64,000 nucleotides of DNA from Akkermansiaceae bacterium (GCA_024233135.1 JACKPZ010000004.1:1-64000), one strand, 5' to 3'; shown: positions 42,101-51,598, counted from the first letter of the stretch. The notes: generated by a model from the sequence alone, not told the origin. Numbers and translations are program-made.

Positions 42101-43291
42101 ATGAGTTCCGCCGTTGTTTCCGCGTCCTTCGTTTCCGCACTGATTGTTTCCACCGCCTTCGCCGGCAGCCTTGCCGATCCGCTCAACGATTCGATTCCGG
42201 GAGAAATTTCCGGGCGGGTTCAGTTCCTCGGGATGCACCGCGACTTCGAGCACGGCCTGAGCGGGTCGAACGCGACGCTCGGCACCCTGCTCGGCTACGA
42301 CTCGCCGCAGTTCGGGACTTTCGACTTCGGGGTCGCCTACAACCATGCCTTCGAGCTGTTCGATGGTGGCGACACGGCGATCCTTCTCAACGACGACATC
42401 AACGTGCTGAATGAAGCTTGGTTCCGTGTCCGTCCCGACGGCGGGGTGTTCGACGACATCGCGTTGACCGCCGGCCGCAAGACCATCCACGGCGAGGTGT
42501 TCCGCGAGGACGACTACCGGCAGAAGGCCCGTTCGGTCGAGGGACTGGAGATCACCAGCACGGCCTTCGAGAACCTCACGCTCAGCGCCGGCCACGCGCT
42601 GCGGATGAGCAACTGGATCGACCTCGGCGACCGCTGGGACTTCAACAACTTCGGTGATGTATTCGGAACCGGATATGATACCGACGGGCTCACGTGGCTG
42701 GAGGGTGGTTATACCGGATGGGACAAATGGAACGTGTCGGTTTTCAACGCCTGCGCCTGGGACATCGCGAATCTGACGGGCCTGCGCTTGCAGCATGATT
42801 TCTGCGACGAGGCGGCGGCCATCGGTTACTATCGGCACGAGGAGGATGTCGGCCGCGCCGCGAGCCGCCACACCGACGCCTGGGGCATGTCGTATCGGCA
42901 GAAACTCGGCGCGGTGACGATCGAACCGGGCCTGTTCTCGGTGCACGGCGACGGCCTGTTGTTTCAAGAGGCCACCACCGGCATCAACCACCCGCTCGGC
43001 GTATCGATGCTGATCTGCACGAAACACTTCGACGGCGGCGCCCGTACGGCATTCATCTCCGCCAGCGGCAAACTCGGACGCACGTCCCTCTATCTTCTCT
43101 ACAACTACACGTGGCGCACCGCGACGGGCGACACCTTCGACGCGGAGGAACTCAACCTCGTCGTGAAACACCCGGTCACGGAGAACCTCGCGGTCGCGCT
43201 CAAGACGGCCGTCGGACAGGAACTCGGACATCCGGGCACGGCCGACCGCACGCTTACGGACGCGAGATTGTTCGTGACACTCGCGTTCTGA
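42101..43291 (+). CDS. Outer-membrane beta-barrel porin
   Basis: A 396-residue protein with a signal peptide ending near AFAGSLADP. The mature chain alternates polar and aromatic residues in strands such as TLSAGHALRMSNWIDLGDRW and ends in phenylalanine, which suits BAM-dependent insertion. The family looks like OprD or alginate-export type porins (ASGKLGRTSLYLLYNYTW near the end). A palindrome (CCGGGCG-TGA-CGCCCGG type) lies at 42070-42087, just before the start. Substrate unknown. Confidence 0.75.
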   Translation: MSSAVVSASFVSALIVSTAFAGSLADPLNDSIPGEISGRVQFLGMHRDFEHGLSGSNATLGTLLGYDSPQFGTFDFGVAYNHAFELFDGGDTAILLNDDINVLNEAWFRVRPDGGVFDDIALTAGRKTIHGEVFREDDYRQKARSVEGLEITSTAFENLTLSAGHALRMSNWIDLGDRWDFNNFGDVFGTGYDTDGLTWLEGGYTGWDKWNVSVFNACAWDIANLTGLRLQHDFCDEAAAIGYYRHEEDVGRAASRHTDAWGMSYRQKLGAVTIEPGLFSVHGDGLLFQEATTGINHPLGVSMLICTKHFDGGARTAFISASGKLGRTSLYLLYNYTWRTATGDTFDAEELNLVVKHPVTENLAVALKTAVGQELGHPGTADRTLTDARLFVTLAF

Positions 43292-43303
43292 GCCGTCTCG
43301 CCT

Positions 43304-43690
43304 TCAGGCGGGCTTGTGGCCGGTGCTCAGCACGAAGTCGGCGATGAAGTGCAGCAGCGTGTCGCGCCCTTCGCCGATGCCCATCTCGCCGAAGTAGCGG
43401 AAACAAACGACATGGTTCTCCGCGGCGACCTGCCGGACTTCGGCAGAGACGTACGGCACCGACTTGATCTCGGCGATGCGCAACTCCAACAGCAGCGGCA
43501 GTTTCGGATCGCGGGGTTTCACCTGGAAGATCGTGTAACACGCGATGCCGGAACCCACCGGCACGAACTGGTATTCGATGGCGGCGTTCTGAAACTGGAT
43601 TTGCAGCCATTCGGCCGCCTCCCTCACCACCTCACCGGGAGTCGATTCGTCCGCCAGCTTGCTTGCAACGAGGAATTTCAGCGTTTCCAT
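43304..43690 (-). CDS. Unknown small cytosolic protein
   Basis: A 128-residue protein, METLKFLVASKLADES to GHKPA. It has an alternating strand-helix pattern and a conserved-looking GEMGIGEGRDTLLHFIADF. It resembles YbjN or type III secretion chaperone-like folds in shape only. Its stop lies 12 bases from the porin stop, convergent. Confidence 0.55.
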   Translation of the reverse strand: METLKFLVASKLADESTPGEVVREAAEWLQIQFQNAAIEYQFVPVGSGIACYTIFQVKPRDPKLPLLLELRIAEIKSVPYVSAEVRQVAAENHVVCFRYFGEMGIGEGRDTLLHFIADFVLSTGHKPA

Positions 43691-43848
43691 ATTCAGGCAC
43701 GTAAATGCCGGAGGATGGCCCGCCGGGTCGAGAATTTCAACGGACGAGACGCGCGAATCGCAAGAAATGCGGACGTGATCGCCGGCTCCGCAGGTGATGC
43801 TAAACGAAAACGAAGGAATCCGGCTTGCGGAACGAGCGGCGGCAGGGC

Positions 43849-45333
43849 ATGGAGAAGTCCGTGACGCGCGACTTCTCAACCGATCCCGCATGGCAGGAGA
43901 AGGACCTGGGAATCCCGCTCCCGGATTCTCCGCACGCCTGTTCGGTGTGCCTGCCGACGTGGAACTCGGTGGTCGGCTACGAGGAACAACGGGACCGCGT
44001 GATGAAACGCCTGCGGATGGGATATCCGCGCTTCTTCAAACACCCGACCGTCGAGCGTTTGTTCAACAACGCGCGCTCCGAGGTGGCCTCCGAAAACGAG
44101 GAGGTCATCGTTTTGCCGACCCGCTCGTCGGTGCAGCGCGCGCATCGCTGGATCGAACGCCGGGCGGAAACCGCGATCCGCATCACGAGCTATCACGGCG
44201 TGTGGGTGTTGATCGTTCCGGCACGCGTGAAGCGCGAGGCGGAGGCTTACTGGCGCTTCGCCGGTGAGGTTCTCAGCAGCCGGATGGCGCAGGATTTCCT
44301 CGATGGCAATCTGCGCAAGGAATCGAAGTCGCACCTGGTGAGCCGAGCGGTGGCGAAGTTTTACGGGATGAAACCCGAGAACCTGTTTGTTTATTCCAGC
44401 GGCATGGCCGCGGTGTCGAGCGTGCTGCGCTCGCTGCCCGGCGTGCAGGATGGAAAGAAGACGCTGCAGCTTGAGTTTCCCTATGTCGACTGCCTGAAAG
44501 TACAGGAACTCTTCGGGCACGGTGTGGTCTATCTGAATGAAGCGCGCGGCGAGGACTTCGACGAAGCGCTCGCTCGCATCCGCCAGGGCGAGTTCGCCGG
44601 TGTGTTCACAGAGGTTCCGAGCAATCCACTGCTCCGCACGGTGGATGTGGCGCGCGTCGCCCAGGCATGCGCCGAAGGCCGGACGCCATTCGTCATCGAC
44701 GACTCGGCGTGCGGACCTCTCAATGTGGAGGCTCTTCGTTTCGCGGACATCGTCACCAGCAGCCTCACCAAATGGGTGTCCGGTGAGGGCGACGTGATGG
44801 CCGGGGCCGTGGTCGTGCGCGAGGACTCGCCTTTTGCGGAAGATGTTCTCTATCATCTCGAGGCGGATGCCGCCGAGACCGCACCGCTCTACGTCGCGGA
44901 TGCCGAGGTGTTGCTCTCGAACATCAAGAGCTACCGCAAGCGCGCGAAAACCGTGAACCAGAACGGCCGCGAGCTCGCCAAGTGGTTGTCCTGTCACCCG
45001 GCGGTGTCCCAGGTCTGGCATCCGTCGCTCGACGGCCGCGACGCCTACGACGCGGTGCGCCGAAAGGATGGTGGCTACGGCGGCTTGCTTTCGTTTTCGC
45101 TGAAGGCACCGAAAAAGGCGCCGAAGGTGTTCGACTCGTTGAAACTGACGAAGGGCCCGAGCTTCGGAACTCCGTTCACGCTCGTCTGTCCGTACACACT
45201 GCTCGCCCACTATCCGGAGCTCGAATGGGCCGAGGCCTGCGGCGTGCCATCCCACCTGATACGGGTTTCCTGCGGACTCGAGCCGACGGAGGACATCCTC
45301 AAGGCCTTCGAGGAAGCGCTTTCCCACGCCTGA
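43849..45333 (+). CDS. PLP-dependent Cys/Met metabolism enzyme (cystathionine gamma-synthase-like)
   Basis: A 494-residue fold-type I PLP enzyme. The N-terminal 160 residues are extra, and the catalytic part shows VYSSGMAAVSSVLRS, FVIDDSACGPLN and TSSLTKWVSGEGDVMAG, with the PLP lysine at 308. The C-terminus has PSHLIRVSCGLEPTEDILKAF, typical of the family. Substrate could be homoserine esters or cystathionine; the long N-terminal extension makes the specific reaction uncertain. Start at the ATG at 43849, with a GGCAGGG ribosome site. Confidence 0.8.
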   Translation: MEKSVTRDFSTDPAWQEKDLGIPLPDSPHACSVCLPTWNSVVGYEEQRDRVMKRLRMGYPRFFKHPTVERLFNNARSEVASENEEVIVLPTRSSVQRAHRWIERRAETAIRITSYHGVWVLIVPARVKREAEAYWRFAGEVLSSRMAQDFLDGNLRKESKSHLVSRAVAKFYGMKPENLFVYSSGMAAVSSVLRSLPGVQDGKKTLQLEFPYVDCLKVQELFGHGVVYLNEARGEDFDEALARIRQGEFAGVFTEVPSNPLLRTVDVARVAQACAEGRTPFVIDDSACGPLNVEALRFADIVTSSLTKWVSGEGDVMAGAVVVREDSPFAEDVLYHLEADAAETAPLYVADAEVLLSNIKSYRKRAKTVNQNGRELAKWLSCHPAVSQVWHPSLDGRDAYDAVRRKDGGYGGLLSFSLKAPKKAPKVFDSLKLTKGPSFGTPFTLVCPYTLLAHYPELEWAEACGVPSHLIRVSCGLEPTEDILKAFEEALSHA

Positions 45334-45339
45334 GCGTGC

Positions 45340-45876
45340 TCAGAAGAACCCGAAGCCGGCTTTTCCGTCCGCGGGCGGCGGACCGTCGAAACAATCCCCG
45401 AGGAACTGCCGCCAGACTTCCTGTGACTCGTCCGACAGGTGTTCCAAGAGGCGGTCGATGCAGCAGCGGCACAACAACAACGGCAGCGGACCGGTGACGA
45501 TGCGGCCGCCTTCGTCGAACAACGCGGAAATCGCATAGCCGTCCGCCTCGGCGGCGGGCGTCGAGCACGCGACACAAGTGCGCAGCCGGTCGAGCGGATC
45601 ACGGCTCGACATGAATCCCGCGATCCGCGCCTCCCAGTCGATCTCGGTTTCAAGAAACCTGCGGACCTCTTGTTTCGACGACTCCGAGAGCGACTCCGTC
45701 ACCTCGTCGCGACAACCCTGGCAGATCGCATACTCGAGCACGCATTCGCCGCGGTGGAAGTCCTTGTTGACCAGCCACGGCGCCCCGAGTTCGACCAGGG
45801 GCATCCGGCAGCGCACGCAATGGCTGAACGCCTCGCCGGTTTCGCTCGATTTCCATGGGTTGTTCTCGGTCCGCAT
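45340..45876 (-). CDS. Unknown cysteine-rich protein
   Basis: A 178-residue protein with four C-x2-C type pairs: CVRCRMP, CQGC, CVAC and CRCC. They would form two zinc sites, as in zinc-ribbon or DnaJ-like fingers. It starts MRTENNPWKSSE. The middle is acidic and helical. No known domain. It is convergent with the PLP enzyme, 6 bases from its stop. Confidence 0.55.
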   Translation of the reverse strand: MRTENNPWKSSETGEAFSHCVRCRMPLVELGAPWLVNKDFHRGECVLEYAICQGCRDEVTESLSESSKQEVRRFLETEIDWEARIAGFMSSRDPLDRLRTCVACSTPAAEADGYAISALFDEGGRIVTGPLPLLLCRCCIDRLLEHLSDESQEVWRQFLGDCFDGPPPADGKAGFGFF

Positions 45877-46038
45877 CCATGGATGGTAACGCCGCAAAAC
45901 AGAGCGCAAAGCCGAAAGCCCGGGCGTTTGAATCGGCGGAACCGAAATCTCCCGATGCGCGAGGCCGCGGGTTGCGCCCATCCCGCATGTCGCTAAGCTC
46001 CCGCTGTCCGGGATTTCCCCACGGACGCTTTCTTCCGC

Positions 46039-47199
46039 ATGACCGCTCTCGCGCTCAAGATGCTTTTCGGCGATACGGCCAAGTACATGATGCTTGTCGC
46101 GGGCTTGTTCTTCGCCTCGTTCCTGATCATCCAGCAGGCGTCGGTTTTCTGCGGCCTGATGCTGTGGACGACATCAACGTTGAAGAACGTCGCCGCGCCG
46201 ATCTACGTCGTCGAGGAGCAGGTCCAGCAGGTGAACGAAACCAATCCGCTGCGCGACACCGATGTCGCCCGGGTGCGCTCGGTGTCCGCCGTCGAGTGGG
46301 CGATGCCGCTTTACTCGGGCATCCAGCGGGTGCGGTTGGAAGATGGGAGTTTTAAAACCGTACAGCTCATCGGCATCGACGCCGCCACTCTCGCGGGCGC
46401 GCCGGAACGCATGATCAAAGGACGGCTGGAGGACCTGCGGCTGCCGAACACCGTCATCATCGACGAACTCGCGATCACACGACTGTCGTTGAAGGGCGCG
46501 CCCCCGATCAAGGTCGGGGATCGTTTCGAGATCAACGACATCGAGGCCCGCGTCGTCGGCATTTGCAAAGCCGCGCGATCATTCACCGGCGGTCCCTACA
46601 TCTGGACGACCTATGAGCGCGCCCTGCAATACACGCCGCCGTCGCGCAAGATGCTCAGCGCCGTGATCGCCGCTCCCGTCGATGGCGTTTCGTGGGAGGA
46701 TGCCGCCGGCGAGATCAGCCGCAAGACCGGCCTGAAGGCATATGTGAACCGGAGTTTCGGCTCGGACGAGAACGATCTCAACACCTCGACAGTCTGGTGG
46801 TATGTCCGCAACACCGGCATCCCGATTTCCTTCGGCACCACCGTTGTGATTGGTTTCATCGTCGGGGTCGCCATCGCCTGCCAGACCTTCTATTCGTTCG
46901 TCCTCGACAACCTTAGGCACCTCGGCGCGCTCAAGGCGATGGGCATGAGCAACCTCCGCCTAAGCCTCATGCTCGTGATCCAGGCCGCCACCGTGGGCCT
47001 CGTCGGTTTCGGCATCGGGCTCTTGTTCACGGCCCTCTTCGCGATCGCCGCGGTGGAGAACCAGCAGCCGCCGTTCTACATGCCCTGGCAGATCCCGGTG
47101 GTCGCCTTCGGTGTCATCCAACTCATCTGCATGGTCGCGGCCCTGATGGGGATCTTCCGTCTCAGCCGCTACGAACCCGCCATGGTCTTCCGCACATGA
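46039..47199 (+). CDS. ABC transporter permease (FtsX/MacB/DevC type)
   Basis: A 386-residue inner-membrane protein with one N-terminal helix (MMLVAGLFFASFLIIQQASVF), a large periplasmic domain and three C-terminal helices (GTTVVIGFIVGVAIACQTFYSF). This four-helix plan is that of MacB and DevC permeases. The last codons overlap the ATPase start (ATGA). It is the first gene of a tightly packed export operon. Confidence 0.88.
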   Translation: MTALALKMLFGDTAKYMMLVAGLFFASFLIIQQASVFCGLMLWTTSTLKNVAAPIYVVEEQVQQVNETNPLRDTDVARVRSVSAVEWAMPLYSGIQRVRLEDGSFKTVQLIGIDAATLAGAPERMIKGRLEDLRLPNTVIIDELAITRLSLKGAPPIKVGDRFEINDIEARVVGICKAARSFTGGPYIWTTYERALQYTPPSRKMLSAVIAAPVDGVSWEDAAGEISRKTGLKAYVNRSFGSDENDLNTSTVWWYVRNTGIPISFGTTVVIGFIVGVAIACQTFYSFVLDNLRHLGALKAMGMSNLRLSLMLVIQAATVGLVGFGIGLLFTALFAIAAVENQQPPFYMPWQIPVVAFGVIQLICMVAALMGIFRLSRYEPAMVFRT

Positions 47200-47939
47200 A
47201 CGACGAAACGAACGATCGGGTCGCCGTCGATGTCCGCGGTGTCGAGAAACACTTCAGCGACGGGGCGCGCAGCATTCATGTGATGAAACAAGTCACCCTG
47301 CAGGCGCTCAAGGGAGAGATCCTCATGCTCGTCGGCCCGTCGGGCTGCGGCAAGACGACCTTGCTCAGCGCCATCGCCGGCACCCTGAACATCGAGAGCG
47401 GCGAGATCGACGTGATGGGAAACCCGGTGCACAAGATGAGCGACGCCGCGCTCACCCGCTTCCGCGCCAAAACGATCGGCTTCATTTTCCAACAGTTCCA
47501 CCTGATCCCGACGATCTCGGTGGCGGAGAACGTCGGCATTCCCCTGCTCATCCAGAACGCACCGAAGAAGCAGGTGATCGATCGCGCGCGCGCGGTGCTC
47601 GACGCCGTCGGTCTCGGCGACCGCTGGAAGGAACGTCCGAACCGATTGTCCGGCGGCCAGCAGCAGCGGGTCGCCATCGCCCGCGCGCTGGTGCACGAGC
47701 CGCCGCTCGTCATTTGTGACGAACCAACCGCCGCACTCGACGCGCGCAATGGCGAGATCGTGCTCGAGCTTTTCCGCAATGTCGCACGCTCGCCGGACCG
47801 CGCCGTGTTGATCGTCACCCACGACAACCGGATTTTCAGCTACGCCGACCGCGTCGCCCGCATGGACGACGGGGAAATCGTCGAGGTTCGCGAGCAAGGC
47901 CACACCGAGCCGCCACACTTTGTCCACGAACACGCCTGA
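47196..47939 (+). CDS. ABC transporter ATP-binding protein (DevA/MacB-like)
   Basis: A 247-residue ATPase. Walker A GPSGCGKTTLL, signature LSGGQQQRVAIARAL, Walker B LVICDEPTAALD and the switch His in VTHDNR are all present. The start has the usual VRGVEKHFSDG. It pairs with the upstream permease. Confidence 0.93.
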   Translation: MNDETNDRVAVDVRGVEKHFSDGARSIHVMKQVTLQALKGEILMLVGPSGCGKTTLLSAIAGTLNIESGEIDVMGNPVHKMSDAALTRFRAKTIGFIFQQFHLIPTISVAENVGIPLLIQNAPKKQVIDRARAVLDAVGLGDRWKERPNRLSGGQQQRVAIARALVHEPPLVICDEPTAALDARNGEIVLELFRNVARSPDRAVLIVTHDNRIFSYADRVARMDDGEIVEVREQGHTEPPHFVHEHA

Positions 47940-47944
47940 GCATC

Positions 47945-48904
47945 ATGGGAACTTTCTCCAAGATCGTCCGCTACGGAACCATCCTCGCTGCCATCGCGGG
48001 CGTCGGGTTCATCCTCTTCTTCCACCGCATGCAGGCCGAGCGCGAGATGCCGCCGGCCGGTGATCCGCCGGTCTCGCCGCCGCCGAAACGCTATGACGAA
48101 TCCGTCGCAGCCACCGGAATCGTCGAGGCGCTGCGCGACAATGTCTCGATCGGCGTGCCGCAGCCCGGCCTCGTCACCGAGGTCGCGGTGGAGGTGAACG
48201 ATGCGGTGAAAAAAGGGGACGTCCTGTTCCAACTCGACGACCGCGACCTGCGCGCCGAGGAGGTTGCCGTCGACGGCCGCATCGAGGCGGCGAGGGCAAA
48301 GCTCAAGGTCAACCGCGCCCGGATTTCCAAAGCCGAGACACTGCTCGAACGCCTCGAAGGCGTGAAGGACCCGCGCGCCGTGAGTCGCGAGGACCTCGAC
48401 AACCGCAAGCTCGACGTCGATGTTGCCAAGGCCGAACTCGCCGCCGCCGAAGCCGAGGTGGCCGCCGCCGAAGCCGAGTTGAAACGCCTCGCCATCCTTA
48501 TCGAGCGCCTCACCGTCCGCGCTCCCCGCGACGGCACCGTGCTCCAGGTGAACATCCGCGGCGGCGAATACGCCGGCACCAACAACAGCTCCGAACCCGC
48601 CATGATCATTGGCGAAACCGGGCGCCTCCAGGTCCGCGCCGACGTCGACGAGCAGAACGCCACCCGCATCCGCCCGGGCCAGAAGGCCTACGCTTCGCTC
48701 AAGGGCGATCCGGACGTGACCTTCCCGCTGGAGTTCGTTTGCATCGAGCCCTACGTGATTCCGAAAGTCTCGCTCACCGGCGCCAGCACCGAACGGGTCG
48801 ACACCCGCGTGCTGCAGATCATTTACTCCTTCGAGGTCCCGTCCGAGGCACCCGTCTATGTCGGCCAGCAGGTCGACGTGTTCATCCAAGCCCCCGAGCC
48901 ATGA
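47945..48904 (+). CDS. HlyD/DevB-like periplasmic adaptor
   Basis: A 319-residue adaptor anchored by one N-terminal helix (ILAAIAGVGFILFF). The barrel-sandwich strand near VFKKGDVLFQLDDRDLR-like text (KKGDVLFQLDDRDL) is followed by a coiled-coil (IEAARAKLKVNRARISKAE) and a C-terminal beta part. It should bridge the permease and the outer-membrane factor two genes later. The next gene starts inside its end. Confidence 0.88.
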   Translation: MGTFSKIVRYGTILAAIAGVGFILFFHRMQAEREMPPAGDPPVSPPPKRYDESVAATGIVEALRDNVSIGVPQPGLVTEVAVEVNDAVKKGDVLFQLDDRDLRAEEVAVDGRIEAARAKLKVNRARISKAETLLERLEGVKDPRAVSREDLDNRKLDVDVAKAELAAAEAEVAAAEAELKRLAILIERLTVRAPRDGTVLQVNIRGGEYAGTNNSSEPAMIIGETGRLQVRADVDEQNATRIRPGQKAYASLKGDPDVTFPLEFVCIEPYVIPKVSLTGASTERVDTRVLQIIYSFEVPSEAPVYVGQQVDVFIQAPEP

Positions 48905-49521
48905 GTGAAACCCCTGCCCCATCCATCGACCGAATCGCGCTGAGCCGGGAGTTGAAATCCATCGCCGAGGCCGGACTGCGCTACTGCGACAGTCCCTTCG
49001 ACCGCGAGCGATACGAGCGCCTCCACGAGCTTGCTTCGGCCACCCTGCAAGATTCCACGCCGGAGTTCCGCTGGCCGGTCGAGTTCGGATACGCCACGCC
49101 CAAGGTCGATGTTCGCGCCGCGGTGATCGACGACGAAGGCCGGATCCTGCTCGTCCGCGAGGCCGACGGCGGCGGATGGACCCTGCCGGGCGGCTGGGCG
49201 GACCTCAACGTGAGTCCGGCGGAAAACGTTGCCAAGGAGGTCCGCGAGGAGGCCGGCATCGAAGTGGAGGCGGTGAAACTGATCGCCTGCTGGGACAAGG
49301 ACCGCCACGACCATCCGCGGCAACCGGAACACGTGTACAAGTTGTTTTTCCTCTGCCGCCGCACCGGCGGCGAACTCGCCACCAACCACGAAACCAGCGG
49401 CGTCGGCTACTTCGCCGCCGGCGAGATCCCCGCGCTCTGCCCGCACCGCGCCGGACATGCCTATCTCGAACTCGCATGGGCACACCATGCCGCTCCTTCG
49501 CTCCCGACCGTCTTCGATTGA
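48901..49521 (+). CDS. NUDIX hydrolase with Nudix_N domain
   Basis: A 206-residue protein. An N-terminal helical domain (RELKSIAEAGLRYCDSPF and DRERYERLHELA) precedes a NUDIX box, GGWADLNVSPAENVAKE followed by VREEAGIEVE. It hydrolyses a nucleoside diphosphate derivative, probably ADP-ribose or CDP-choline type. It overlaps the adaptor by four bases and is followed 3 bases later by the outer-membrane factor, so it is embedded in an efflux operon, an unusual place. Confidence 0.88.
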   Translation: MSETPAPSIDRIALSRELKSIAEAGLRYCDSPFDRERYERLHELASATLQDSTPEFRWPVEFGYATPKVDVRAAVIDDEGRILLVREADGGGWTLPGGWADLNVSPAENVAKEVREEAGIEVEAVKLIACWDKDRHDHPRQPEHVYKLFFLCRRTGGELATNHETSGVGYFAAGEIPALCPHRAGHAYLELAWAHHAAPSLPTVFD

Positions 49522-49524
49522 TCC

Positions 49525-50931
49525 ATGAAACCGCGTCCCATCCACCTGCTTCCGGTCCTCTCGCTCGCACTCACGGGCTGCACCCTCGGCCCGGATTTCC
49601 AACTCCCCTCCTTCGGCGTGGGCACCTCGTGGAAGGAAGCGAAGGTCGATGGCGGCGTGCGTCTTCCCGACAACTGGTGGCGTCTCTATCAGGACTCCGA
49701 GCTCACCCGCCTCGTCAACCGCGCGCTCGCCGCCAACAGCGACCTCGCCGCCGCACGCGCACGCGTCGAAACATCCCGCGCGCTCGTCGGTGTCGATCGC
49801 GCACGCATGTTCCCCACCCTCGACTTCAACGGCTCGGCCGGCATCCAGCGCAATTCGGCGGACGCCACCAACGACAACCTGCCGCCCGGGTTCTCCATCG
49901 ACCTCGAGAACCAGCGCTTCCGCGGCACCTTCGACCTTTCCTACGACCCCGACCTGTGGGGCCGCAACAAACGCCTGTTAGAATCCTCGCTCTCCGAGTC
50001 CGCCGCCAGCCAGGCATTGCTCGACTCGCAGCGCCTCGGTGTCGCCGCCGAAGTCTGCCGCCAATATTTCCTCCTGCGCGGGCTCGACTCCCAAAAAGAG
50101 GTGCTGGAGGACACCATCGAGTCGCGCAACAGCAACTACGAGATCCAGAAAAGCAAACTCGACGCCGGCCTCATCGACGGACTTTCCACCTCACAGGCGA
50201 AGACCGAAACGGAACTCGCACGCAACGACCTCGCCGTCGTCGAGCGCCAGCGCGGCGCGGCCGAGCACGCGCTCGCCGTCCTGTGCGGAACCACCCCGGC
50301 GTCCTTCCGCGTCGCCCGCCGCTCCACAGGCGGCGCGGCACCGAAACTCCGCCCCGGACTTCCGGCCGAGGTCCTCCACCGCCGCCCGGACGTCCGCGCG
50401 TCCGAATACCAACTCCGCGCCGCCAACGCCCGCATCGGCGTCGCAGAGGCCGCGTTCTATCCGAATTTCGCGATCACCGCGTCCGGCGGCTTCGAGTCGG
50501 TCGAGCCGAAACGTTTCCTCGAATGGGAAAACCGCGTCCTCTCGCTCGGTGCCGGAGTCGCCCAACCGGTCTTCAACGCCGGCTCGAACCGCGCGCAATT
50601 CGACGCCGCCGTCAGCCGCCGCGACGAGGCCCTCGCCAACTACCGCAACTCGCTGCTCACCGCACTCCGCGAGGTCGAGGACTCGCTGCTCGATCTCAAA
50701 TCGCTCGACCGCTCGCGCTCAATCCTCGAAAGCGCCCTCGCCAGCGCCCGCGACTCGCACCAACTCGCATCCGAACGCTTCGACAAGGGGCTCAGCAGCT
50801 ACCTCGAGGTCATCGCCGCCGATCGAGCCGTCCTCAGCGTCCGCCTCCTCCTCGCCCAGATCGACTCCCAGCAGCGCATCTCCTTCGCGACCCTCGCCAA
50901 AGCCCTCGGCGGCGGCTGGAGCGGGAAATAG
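49525..50931 (+). CDS. NodT/OMF-family outer-membrane efflux lipoprotein
   Basis: A 468-residue TolC-type channel. The lipoprotein signal MKPRPIHLLPVLSLALTGC leads to TLGPDFQLPS; Cys19 is the anchor. Two internal repeats are visible, with VNRALAANSDLAAARARVE and VLHRRPDVRASEYQLRAANARIG, the NodT hallmarks. It completes a tripartite exporter with the ABC permease, ATPase and adaptor. Confidence 0.9.
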   Translation: MKPRPIHLLPVLSLALTGCTLGPDFQLPSFGVGTSWKEAKVDGGVRLPDNWWRLYQDSELTRLVNRALAANSDLAAARARVETSRALVGVDRARMFPTLDFNGSAGIQRNSADATNDNLPPGFSIDLENQRFRGTFDLSYDPDLWGRNKRLLESSLSESAASQALLDSQRLGVAAEVCRQYFLLRGLDSQKEVLEDTIESRNSNYEIQKSKLDAGLIDGLSTSQAKTETELARNDLAVVERQRGAAEHALAVLCGTTPASFRVARRSTGGAAPKLRPGLPAEVLHRRPDVRASEYQLRAANARIGVAEAAFYPNFAITASGGFESVEPKRFLEWENRVLSLGAGVAQPVFNAGSNRAQFDAAVSRRDEALANYRNSLLTALREVEDSLLDLKSLDRSRSILESALASARDSHQLASERFDKGLSSYLEVIAADRAVLSVRLLLAQIDSQQRISFATLAKALGGGWSGK

Positions 50932-51055
50932 AGCAACCGAGCAATGAGACACGAGACGCGAGCGGAGAAGGGTTGAAGCGGTGCCGCGCGCGGTCCACCC
51001 GCTGCTCGGGCTCTTTGCTCCATGCTCGAAGCTCTCCGCTTCTTCCTCCTGCTGG

Positions 51056-51130
51056 TGGTGGTCCCGCCAGGAATCGAACCTGGACCTACGGCTTCGGAGG
51101 CCATCGTCCTATCCGTTGGACTACGGGACC
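51056..51130 (-). tRNA. tRNA-Arg (CCG)
   Basis: 75 bases including encoded CCA. Acceptor GGTCCCG pairs with CGGGACC. The anticodon loop CTCCGAA contains CCG, which reads CGG. D and T arms are regular. Confidence 0.93.
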
Positions 51131-51275
51131 CAATGCACCAGCGCGGTGGGCGCAAAGGAGTATCGGCCCGCCCGGCGCTTGGCAAGAACAAGGATGCCGG
51201 GCACACGAAGTTCGCGCGGCGTATTTTTCCGCCTTCGAAAGACAAATCCCGCCCCGCGGCAACGTTACCATGATG

Positions 51276-51340
51276 GCGGCCCGATGGAGTCTCCCACGGG
51301 TTTTTGGGTTTTTTTCCCGGGGAGAATCTGATCGGGCCGC
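51276..51340. repeat. 65-bp palindromic repeat, copy 1
   Basis: Outer arms GCGGCCCGAT and ATCGGGCCGC pair over 10 bases. An inner CTCCC pairs with GGGAG around a T-rich loop containing GGGTTTTTGGGTTTTT. A second copy of the same length follows 101 bases later. The gap 51131-51598 holds these two and no convincing gene. Confidence 0.75.
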
Positions 51341-51441
51341 TCTGCGTACCGGCGCTTAGACAACGCAGGGCGAAAAATGTTGAAAAATAGTTCTTGCTTC
51401 CGGAGGCGTCGCGTGGCCTTCTTTGCGTGTCGCAAGACGAA

Positions 51442-51506
51442 GCGGCCCGATTGAGCTTCCCTTTGGGTTTTTGGGTTTTTCCCGGGGAGGATATCGATCG
51501 GGCCGC
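51442..51506. repeat. 65-bp palindromic repeat, copy 2
   Basis: Same outer arms, same orientation and same central GGGTTTTTGGGTTTTT and CCCGGGGAG blocks as copy 1, with differences in the arm-loop junctions. Together they look like members of a REP-like or other dispersed palindrome family, or transcript-end structures. Confidence 0.75.
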
Positions 51507-51598
51507 TTTCTTTTTTCCGCCCGACAGCGTTCCCGATGCGTGGTGTGCGGTGGGAAGCGATAGCGCCACACCGCTTTTCAGGGGGCGCTGGGACCAAT

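Noticed and set aside
45330..45343. CTGAGC-GT-GCTCAG palindrome between two convergent stops, as a terminator
   Set aside because: Too short a loop and no T tract.
49176..51359. A 727-codon plus-strand frame across NUDIX, efflux factor and tRNA-Arg
   Set aside because: It runs through a tRNA gene and the frames of two clear genes and is mostly R and P.
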